From: Tomocerus qinae
Lineage: Eukaryota > Arthropoda > Collembola > Entomobryomorpha > Tomoceridae
Direction of reading: 5' to 3'
Assembly: GCA_020055645.1 (NCBI GenBank)
Contig: CM034547.1
Location: 58,592,909 to 58,656,908 of the forward strand
DNA length: 64,000 nt
Shown here in pieces: positions 43,584 to 54,800 of the stretch. Position 1 is the stretch's first letter. Every line of letters starts with the position of its first letter. The position numbers were made by a program, and so were the translations under genes. The notes beneath the pieces were generated by a model. That model did no database searches and was not told the DNA's origin. It saw nothing but the letters and a program-made list of their open reading frames with translations.

Positions 43584-44139
43584 TTTCAATTTTCAGACAG
43601 CAACAGCTTTAAATGATGAATAATAATAAGTGACTAGCACTAGCAGTACGAATATCAACACCCGTTTAGTTTTTTCGGATTTCTAATACCGTGATCTTAG
43701 ATTTTTCAAATTCACAGACAGAATGTAGAGAGAGAGAAAACTGTCAACTGTGATGTGACTATTGATCTTTGTGACAGATAATCGAGTGAGTTGTTGATTA
43801 ATGAATATAGTCGCTCGGTCAGTTCACTACAGTTCACATCACACAACACACAGAACAGACAGAGAGCCGCATTACATTACAGGCAGTATTTCGTCCGTGA
43901 TAGTGATAATGCAAAATTATTATAATTTGAAATGTTACGCGCTAATGTTTAGAAGGAAACGCTGCAAAGCCGATTTTAGTCTTTTAGTCTTTGTCAAAGC
44001 CAACGTTGATGGCGACTACATTGTTTTACGTTAATAATCCCAATGGTCCAATCCAGACACCCGACAACAAATTTCGCATTTTTAGACCGTTTTCCAGTAG
44101 TAGTTAGTATTGGTATTAGGTGGTACAACTATGGCACCA

Positions 44140-44339
44140 ACTTGGTATTTGGTATCATACCATGGTACACACTTGGTATTGGTACCATACCATGGCACAT
44201 ACTTGGTATTGGTACCATACCACGGCACACACTTGGTATTGGTACCATACCACGGCACACACTTGGTATTGGTAACCATACCATGGGCACAAGGCATTAG
44301 CTGTGATATAATGCCTTGACCATGGCACACACTTGGTAT
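44140..44339. repeat. 30-bp minisatellite between Rpt3 and Tim44
   Basis: Five units of about 30 bp, each with TTGGTATTGGTACCATACC followed by A(C/T)GGCACACAC, plus a decayed sixth after a ~50-bp interruption at 44290-44325. Units differ by one or two bases, so the array is relatively young. It lies in the divergent intergenic region about 0.6 kb upstream of the Rpt3 start and 1.5 kb upstream of the Tim44 start. Confidence 0.85.
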
Positions 44340-45838
44340 GTATTATGTATGCCAATATCCAATCATCACCATATGGTAACATGAGTGATTGACATACTGC
44401 AATATTGCATGACAAGTAACTAGCCAGTTGGAGCCGTGGCAGATAATGAAATTCGGTTGTTTGACTTAGAATTGCCCAAACAAGATTGCTAAAAGTCCCA
44501 ATGCTCATTTCTCCAAGTTTTAGAATGATGTCAGGGAAGATGCATGATAATTTCAATTATATGAGCCTAATGTGTTGAAGTAAGGCAGAGGTTGCACAAA
44601 TACCTATCAACGTTACTGTTTCAAATTATGTTAGATTAAGTACCTCGAAAGCGGGTTGTGTGAATTTCATGGCGCGATTTTTAAAATGTTCAACCTCTTG
44701 TCATATTTCAACCGAATAATACAATTTAGGTTAATGACAAAACATTTTCCTTTTTTCTGAATTCAGATGAGCCCCAAAGTGCCCATCAAAGCTTTTTTAC
44801 ATAATGTACTGGAGTATTCAGGGGAGCCTTTTCTCTGTCTGTCTGTATGACCAACCGGAAATCCCTGTGAACGATACATTTCACACGGTTGAAGCTAGAT
44901 TGTTGAAATTTTCAGGATAATATCTTTAGGTAAATAGAAAGACCGAGGTGGTAACGAGCAAAATCGGTTACACTCTACACTCGAGTGTTTCGAAAATTAA
45001 AAAAAATTAAAATGAATTTAATCTGATATTTTCACTGTCCAAAGTCTATTCGAAAGCAAAGAGGTCTAAGAGAACTACTAAGTAGTGACATTTTTAAGTA
45101 GGTCAATGTTAGTCAGAGATCAAGGGTCAGTGGCTTAAGCTCAAGATAAACTTCTCTGCTATTATACTTCCTTAATGGCTTATTTAATTTAGTCTGTTCT
45201 ATCCTTCGGGTGAAAAGCTTGTAACTTCCGGGACTCGTCCAGGAGTCAAATAATATATGATATGCAAAATGGAATTTTTGCTTTGCTTCATTTGGGTTTG
45301 GGACGCGGAGTTGGCTTTATCTTCTCGTGATTGTCATCGCAGACTATCTTCTGCGCCAAACCGGGTTGATGTAAGGAGGGAAAAGTTTAAGTTTCACGTT
45401 GAGTTATGGGATGAAGAAAATTGCGGAAATTGTGAAATTGTAAATGCGAACTTGAGCATTTCGCCTTTAACTTTTCAAAAAAAAACTATTTACGTTATTT
45501 CTGCTCCTGCTTTCACCATTGGCCATATTGACCCATCAGTGATCAGTTACTTTATCATTTATTCAATGCTGATGGTAATTGTTTGAGACTTTTCAAAAGG
45601 TGCTAAAATTAGGCTACGTTTGATGACAACCATTTTCATTGAGTTTTGCATTCTCACAAACCAATCATATTACTAACAATTTAAAAAAGCTAACCATAAA
45701 CAATACTTCATCATAATATCTTGTTAAAATATTTGTAGTAGTTGACCACTGGTCACTGACTAACTGAATAATCGGTCATCGGTTAATTTTTCAGTTATAA
45801 AAGTTATAAAAGTTATAATGATGATGTGTTTGTTCAAA
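44340..45838. other. Intergenic stretch before Tim44
   Basis: Contains CTCTGTCTGTCTGTATGACC at 44832-44851, reminiscent of the GTCY blocks in the Helentron-like family, and an open frame of 109 codons at 45257-45586 (+) with no domain I recognise. The Tim44 promoter should lie in the last few hundred bases. Confidence 0.35.
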
Positions 45839-48800
45839 ATGACGCCGCAATGCTTGCGGACTCTTACAAGACAAACTAGATATCCGTCACTCGCAGGTAA
45901 ACTTATCTTGTATTAGTTCGTTCGTAATAATGTAACACTGTCAGACGAAATACGAAACCATGCTATGCCTCTTACCCAAAAAGCAATAAAGAATAGCTGA
46001 TAGCCCATTCATTATGCTATGTCAATTTTTACTTATCAATCGTATTTTGCATTAACTTACAGTAATGGCGATTAATCAAACAAGCAGTCTCTCTCTGACG
46101 AGGAATCTTTGTGGACTAGGAAGTCTTAAAACTTTACATTTAAGGAAACGTAGTACAACCATTTTTAAGGAAATGCGAGTTGTTGAAGCTTATCCAGAGC
46201 CAGGTATTTCCCAATTTCAATTAGTCTGGGGTCTTTTCCCTCATTTTCCCCTCGCCTTCTTTTCAGAATAAATTGGCCAACTAAAGTATTCTTCTATAGT
46301 GATTATGTATCACTGTACGGTATACAGTTTTGTGTCAATTTATTCTAAGGAAAAGGGGAGGGATTTCGAATAAAAATACCTCGTATCCAAAGTGATTTTC
46401 AAAAAAATTTACTCAGACTCTTGATTCTCTTATTATGAAATAATAAGAATAGAAATAGTCTTGATTAAATTTCAATATCCATGCAGCTAGCCAAAATTGT
46501 ATTTTATATACTGATAGATTCCAACCTGCGGCATTCCAGGCTTCATTCGATTTTTTTGTAATGCATTCGATTTGTGACGTCACACGGCGACATTTCCTAT
46601 TCATTTCCATGGGGCAGAAAAATATTTTTGACAAATTTTTTTAAATTTTTTGACATGCACTTTCACCATGGTGATGGCCCATGCAAATGTATAGGAAAGT
46701 CGCCGTGTGACGTCACAAATCGGTTTACATACACAAAAATTCAGAAGTGCCTGGGAATTCCAAACCTATTTTACTTCTACTAGCCTTGGATAGATTCAGT
46801 AGTCCGTGGTACAGCTATTTGGGAGTTGCACCTGGATACGCAATCTGATTGGTCGAAATTTTTCGAATTCAGCGATCTAAATGGTCATTGTTGTAATGAA
46901 TATTGCACTGTAGCTTGGTCCCCATGGCAACTCCCCCACATGTGGGGGAGTAGCCATGGGGATCAATCTAAGGTGGAATATTGTATAGATTCCCCAGTTG
47001 GGGGAATTTTAAGCGGCCGGTATATACGATTTGAAAAACTCAAAGGACTATCAAAATACATGTAAATCATTTTTTACATTTCCATCAATATCTACCAAGG
47101 TTCTACTCCAATTTTATAATGCAGTACATGGTTAAAATCAGAAACGTATTCCCTTGTATGTATGTATGTATGTATGTATGTGGTTTTATTCAGAAAGGAA
47201 GACTGGCAACATACAGTTGGATTAGTACTTCTGTTACATAACATTAATAGGACAGATAACTTAATTATTATAATAATTCAATTTAAGATTATTTTCTGAA
47301 TACAATATCATTACTAAAACAAATCTTATCTTGCACATATAATTCATTTAACATTTTAGTGATAGTCGGTATAGTTGAGTTCTCATATCTTTTTTTTATT
47401 TTTGCTCCTAAGGGTTTTAACAGAAATTTTTTAGCCTGTCTGGTTCTAGTTTCCTTTGTGGTGTGATACGTAGGTAGCATATTCCGAAATCGGTCAGAAT
47501 TAATGACTTGTAGTCCAAATCTTTGTAATAAATATTGTCTTCGTTGATCAAGTCTTTGAATCTCTAGTTGTTCGCACCGATTATCGTATTCCGATTCGCT
47601 TATTTTTAACCCCAGCGCAATAGAAATTACGCGTTTTTGTACATTCTCTATTTCTAAGCTTAATTTGTTCGTTAAACCGGGACCCCAAACAACACAGGCA
47701 TACTCTAAAATTGGTCTAATATAGCATATGTACGCTTGTAGTAGTTCGTCTTTGTGAAATCCATACCTTTTTAAGTTATGGATGATGAACATTTTAGAGG
47801 ATGCCTGTTCGATTATGTTATTAACGTGACAGTCCCATTTAAGTTCTACCGTTAAGGTGACCCCTAATAATTTGGTGTTTTCTAACCTTGGTATTTCCAC
47901 TCCTTCAATTAAAAATTTCCATTCATTACTTACAGATTTGTTTTTACTAAAATCTAGTACTAAATACCCACACTTTTTAGGATTGAAACTCATTTTTCTT
48001 TCCTTTACCCATTTAGAAAAGTCATCTAGCATTTGTTGCCCTTGGGGAGTTTTATCTACAACTTTCTCTGCCACTACCGTATCGTCAACGAAACCGGCTA
48101 ACGAGAAAAATTCTCCGCTGTATTTTTTTTCAAATTTAGACAATACAGGATTAATTTGGGCCAAAAAGCACAAACCTCCTGTCTTTGTGCCTTGTGGACA
48201 ACCACAGCTACATTCTTGTGTATTAGATAACTGATTCCCACACTTTACATTCTGTTTTCTTTTGCTCAGGAAACTTGCGAGCCATAATATAGTGTGCAAA
48301 TCAGCTTTACATTCGTGGTATAGGTAATCTATTAGTAAAGGGTGGTCCAAAAACTCAAATGCTTTGGTAACATCAAATACGTATACTATAATTATGGTAC
48401 CCGATTTTTCTAGGCCAGAAAGAATGAAATCCATTATCTGTACAAGATAGTGCACAGTACTACATTTTTTCTGGGAACCAAATTGGTTTTTGCTAATACA
48501 CGTTCCTATTTGATTGTTTAGTCTTTCATACATCACAGATTCAAGCATGTGAGAAAAGGGACTAGTAATTGAGATTGGTCGGAGATCATTTAATGATTGT
48601 ATTTTATTTACTTTTGGTAGGGCTGTAACCGTTGCTGTTTTCCATACCTCGGGGAAGATACAGTCATTAAAACTATTATTCATTATGTGTGATAGTACGT
48701 AACTTAATTCTATAGCAAATTCTTTCATGTTGGATAAAACTTACGGCAAGCCGTAACAGAAGCTCGCCTTAGTGAAGGGGACTATGTACACTATTTTAGT

Positions 48801-51800
48801 AGAATAATAGAATTGGGTTTATTTTCATATTTATTTGTTAATATTTAGATTCAAAATCAAAATAGGAAAATTTTGACCATCAAAGTCAATAGAAAATCAA
48901 AATACGTTAACGTTGACTTTGAAAATCTACAGAAAATAAAAATAGATTAATTTTGACCATTGAAAGCAATAGAAAACCAATTAGATTAATATTGACTTTC
49001 AAAATCAGCAGAAAACCAAAATGCATGAATGTTGACCATCAAAGCCAATAGAAAATCAAAATGGATTAACGTTGACTATGAAAATCAACAGAAAATCAAA
49101 ATAGATTAAAATTGACCTTAAAAAACAACAGAAAATCAAAATAGATAATTGTTGACTATGAAAATCACCAGAAACTCAAAATAGATTACGATTGACTATG
49201 AAAATCAACAGAAGATCAAGATCGATTAACGTTCACTATCAAAATCAACAGAAAATCATTGAATAATGTTCACTATCAAAATAAATAGAAAATCATTGAA
49301 TAATGTTCACTATCAAAATTGACAAAAAATCAAAGCAGATAATAGTTGACTGAAAATAAATAGAAGATCAAAATTGGTTAAGATTGAGTATCAAAATAAA
49401 ATAGAAATCAAAATTGACTAATATTGAGTATCAAAATCAAAAGAAAATCAAAATCGGTTAATATTGACTATCATAATGAAAAGCAATTCGAAAAATGTAA
49501 ATTTGACTATCAATTTGCATATAAATGCGAAATAGATTTATATCCTTCCTATAATAGGTATTTTCCGGTTTTATCTACTTTATTATTGAATCTTAAATTT
49601 GGTCGAAGCGGCATTTAATATTTTGTACTATCATGCTAACAATTCATAGGAAGCACAATTGAACTTTTAATGTTCATTTAATGCCACATTTTCATTTTGA
49701 CTATCAAAATGAAGACAAAGTGAGCGCGCGGCATCTCAGCAACCTATGGACCAATGTGGCTCATTTTCAATAGGCTTTGTCGTCAATGTCAATGTAGTCA
49801 ATGTCAATGTAGTCTCCATATTCCCACCCCTTCTCAAATAATATTTTTTTCTAGAAGTGTCAAGATAGGGTTTTACTGCTTCTAGAAGTGTCAACATAGG
49901 GTTTTACTGCTTCTAGAAGTGTCAACATAGGGAAACTGGTAGCGGACATCGGAGCGGAGCGGTTCTGAGAGCGGTTACAGGAAGTTTGTACAGACCGGAC
50001 ATATGGAAAATGCCTAGGACATTTTTTTATTGCATTTAATAATAGTTCTAGTAAATACGTTCAAAAAAATTTTTTTCGAAATTTTTCGAAATTGTTTTTC
50101 AAAATTTTGAAAAAAATTTCAAAAACTAAAAAAGGGGCCATGTGATGAAAGCGTTTGCGGGAAGAATGGCACCGGTTTCATGAAAATCGGTCAAGTAGTT
50201 TAGAAATGAATCATAGATGAACGACAAAAGGCGGAAAACCGCCATAACTTAAAAACGGCGGGTTTTCAAAAAAAATCCTGAAATTGTTTTTTTCATATCA
50301 CTAAGTAGATTAGAATCTGAAAGTAACAACTTTGGCTGTGACATTTTGTTCCGAGCCTGCATGGTCTCTTATGTATTTACTCTGATTTTGTTGTATTGAG
50401 TTATAGAAAATAATAACATTTTCCAGGTAATTTCATGCTCCCCGTTGCCAATGGCAACGGAAACCAGTTAACTGCAGGGGTCAAAGGGAAATGTCGCCTC
50501 TTATGTGGTTGCAAAAAAAATCAAGTTTTTCGAGCATGAAATTACCTTATGCCATATCACCTTGACAATCTAAAATTTTACGTACCTTGATTTTAAGGTG
50601 CACCACTATACAAACTGAACCAAAGCAATCCAAAAGTATATACATTCGCAAATTAGTAAATCTCTATGGATACGTATCACTAAGCCCCTTGATTACCATG
50701 TACATCTTGAACAAAAAGATACAAGTGAAAAAATTGTATGACATTTTTAGCAAAGTCCCTAAGGATCTGGCCCCTATTTCACAATAATTACAATTCTACA
50801 ACTACAAACTTGTAGAATTGTAGTTTGTAAACGACAAATACTTGTCACATGCGTTTCATGAAATTTTTAGGAATTTTGCTGACAAGTCACAGATACTTGT
50901 AAATTGTACAACACTTGTAACTGTTCACTATGGTTACATTGCAATTGTTGATCATCTAGTAGTCACCTCGGGTAAATTTATCTCCTATAACTTACTAGTA
51001 ACCTAGGTGACAGTTGACTGCTCAATACATTTTCAATCAAATGTGTGCCTCCGTATGGAGTTACAATGAGGCGATGGAGGTCTAGGGCACTGTAGAATTT
51101 TAGCTACAAGTCCTACAATTTACACAAACTTGTGAAAACAAAAGATGGTAATGAAAACAATTTTTGACAATTCAATCATTACAATAAAATTGTAATTACA
51201 AGTGAATTTAATTGTAAATGTGACAAATTGTAAGTTTCTTTGTGAAACAAAAATGACACATGTTTGTCGACAACTACTTGTACTTGTAGACTTGTAATCA
51301 TTGTGAAATAGGGGCCTGGACTTACTGGACCTACGAAGAAGTGTAAATACCCAAAAAATTCACAGGAACTTCTTTGACAAAAGACCCGTTGAAAATTTAA
51401 CATTTTCCATTTTTGTAATGAAGATATCGCGATTTCAAAATTACAAAAAAACAATATTCAAGTGTTTCTAACTTTAAAATCGCGATATCTTCAATACAAA
51501 AATGGAAAATGTTAAATTTTCAACGGGTCTTTTGTGAAAGAAGTTCCTGTGAATTTTTTGGGTATTTTCACTTCTTCGTAGGTCCAGTAAGTTCAGATCC
51601 TTAGGGACTTTGCTGAAAAGAAAAATAACGTTGAATATGATAGTCAAAAGACGTCCTGTTGTGTCATAGCTACGCGTATGTCCCACACTTAACATTATTA
51701 TTATTAATTTTTAAAAATGAGCTGAATTAATTTGAGAAACATTTTTCTAGCTGGGGTACAAGCAATGGACTCTTTCTGCAGCAAAAGCAAAGGATTTATG

Positions 51801-54800
51801 ACGTTTTCAAATATTCCTGAATTGATTGGTCCTGAGTTCTCAGCTTTCCAAGTAAATATTTTATTTTATCATTTTTTCTATGGTTTTTTGTGTTCAATAC
51901 CTAGGGGGACCTTTAATTCTGGCATTCTGCTTAATTGTCTATAAATTCTACGTTTATCGGAATTTTCAAATGAAATTTTCCACAATCGTAGTCTATTTTG
52001 TTTAGAAAACAAAAATGTACCCAAATTTGTTTGGGCCCTCTTTTTGCATTTATCCAAGCAGTGAGACTGACAGTAACTCCGGTAGGGAATACACGCGGGG
52101 ATGAAAGTTACATGAAATATTTTTCAATGACTATTCTCTTTTATCCAAAATTATTAGCCGTAGACAAAGTAATGACATTTTTAACCCTATATAGTCAGAC
52201 TTTCTTTTCCCAAAGGTACAGTCCACCAACATATTTTTTTCATTATTTAAATTAGCATTAACTGCAAAGGAGAGCTAGAAGGCGAATTTGTGCATAAGGG
52301 TGTGAAAATGGAAGACAAGAATTGATTTGTAAACGGCCATATGTGCACCTTTGATTCATTAGGAACTATTTTGTTCAAAAAAAACCATTTGGAACTTTTA
52401 ACAAAACCGTGACTCCTCTTACGTGGCAAAGTTTCGAAAAAACCCCTTATAGACCAAATTTTAAAGATTTTCTTATTACAAGATATGTTAACTGCCTCGC
52501 CCGATTTGACCATAATAAATTATGTCATATAGCCAGAAATAGAGAAGAAGGCTTGTGCTAAACCGCATAAAAATTAGAAATTTGTTTATGCTAAGACAGC
52601 CAAGCTATGACACTGGAAACCTAGGAACCCCCGCGTGTTTTTCCTACTGGAGATACTGCCAGTCTCACTGCTTGGATAAATGCAAAAAGAGGGCCCAAAT
52701 AAGTTTGGGTACATTTTTGTTTTCTAAATAAAATAGACTACGATTGTGGAAAATTTCATTTGAAAATTCCCATAAACGTAGAATTTATAGACAATTAATC
52801 AAATGCCGGAATTAAAGGTCCCCCTAGGTAAAAGTATTTTAGTATTTTACGTTTTAGAATTATTTTTGCTTTCTTATCAGATAAGACATTATTCTTCTGC
52901 TACTGGTGATGGAAAGCAACATGGATTTTTGTCGAAACTGGTTGAAAACATTCGCCAGGAACTAGGAAAAAATAAAGAAATGAAAGAGAGTATTGCCAAA
53001 TTTCGAGAAGAAGCAAATAAACTAGAGCAATCGGAAGCTTTAAAGCAGGCAAGGCGGAAATTCGATGTCGTGGAATCAGAAGCCTCGAAAAGTTCTGAAA
53101 TTTTTAAAGAGAAATTAGAAACTGTTAAAGACAAGCTACAGGATGTCGTTAAAGAGGCTAGTCAATCAGATTTTGCCAAAAAAGCAAGTAAGAATGCTTT
53201 AAATCTAATTACTTTGAAATGGAACAGTTCTAGCTATCAAGTAAAAATTTCTAATAAATGTGTAATGTTACATATCAAATTGTTAGTGTAGATTCTGTGG
53301 ATAAGCGGGCGCTGGCCCTAATTGTTCATTATTAATAAAGGTATTAATTTATTATATTGTAGGTGAAGTCACTGGACAACTGGGTAAACAAGCACAAAAT
53401 GTAGCAGGATCTTTTGCAGACACCGGTTCGAAAATTGCGAACACATCCTCTTTCAGAACAATGTCAGGAGCAGCCGCCGTTGTTCGAGATGAAATAGTCG
53501 AAGGGGACTTAGGAGCTAAAATTTATAGGCCACCTGTGAAATTACGGAAAAGATTGGAAAATATAGGCAATACTGATGATCAAGTCATAACGCCCAATAC
53601 AGAAGCCATGGGAGTAGAACTTCATAAAGATTCTAAGTAATTTAAAGTTAATGTAATAATTGTAATAATTTTTTTAAAAAATTACACTATAAACAAGTAG
53701 GCTACACATTCTTAAGATATTTAAACCTTATTTTGAAAAATTTAAAAATAATGCCTGTTTCCACAATAATGTAAAGTGATAGTATAATAGTATTTATTTA
53801 CAATGCCAAACATGAAGATAGTATTTATGCTGGTTGTGAACCAAACTTATGTGGATAAACGGTATTTACTAATATCGGCTATTTCACTTTCATTTATAGG
53901 TTTTATCAAAGTTGGGAGAAGTTTAAAGATAGTAATCCGTATGTCAATAAAATGCTGGACTGGAAAATTCGATATGATGAAAGCGAAAATTCTGTAATAC
54001 GTGCATCCAGAGCTTTGACTAATAAGGTTCGAATGAGTATTAATTGCTATGCTTATGTCTAATTGTAGTTTCAGAGGTTTTACAATAATTCCAATGTTCA
54101 TTATTCATATACTATTTGTGACAGGTATCGGATATAATGGGAGGTTTATTCCAGCGTACGGAACTGTCCGATACACTTACTGAAATTATGCAATTAGATC
54201 CCACATTTGACAAGGAAAAGTTTCTGATTGACTGTGAAAGAGATGTGATACCAAATATTTTGGAGGCCATGTGTAGGGCAGAATTGGAGGTACACGAATG
54301 TCTATGTTACAGAGTGCAGACTGGACTATGCAAAATGCCTGGGACATGCATTTTCAAAAACCAAAATTTTGATTTTTGACGAACCTAATCAGAATCTATT
54401 TTAAATCAATCAAACTTACATGAAAGTACTTTGGACAGTCAACAATTTGTTTTAAATTAGGTTAGGTTCGTTAAAAATCAAAATTTTAGTTTTTGAAAAT
54501 ATACGAATTAAATGTATGCGTAAACTTATTTAAAACTAAATGATAACTCTTTGCTAAAGATACTCCAAGATTGGTGCTACGAAGCAGCGTTCGCAGTCTT
54601 GTCTCAACCTTTGAAAGCAGCGAAAGATCGAGGGTTAAAACTCGAATCTCGTATTTTAGACATTTCTCAAGTGGATTTAGCAATGGGACGGGTTTTGGAG
54701 CAGGGACCTGTTTTAGTCATTACATTTACAGCACAGCAGGTAAGAAAAATCCTTTAATAATTAGTGAGTAAATTATTTTTTTATTTTTTATTGTACATGT

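Noticed and set aside
47857..48234. Plus-strand frame of 125 codons
   Set aside because: It is the antisense shadow of the LINE reverse transcriptase.
52803..52880. Extended N-terminus of a Tim44 frame starting MPELKVPLGKS
   Set aside because: These bases are the terminal arm of a TA-flanked inverted-repeat element and the intron end; TTATCAG at 52874-52880 is the splice acceptor.
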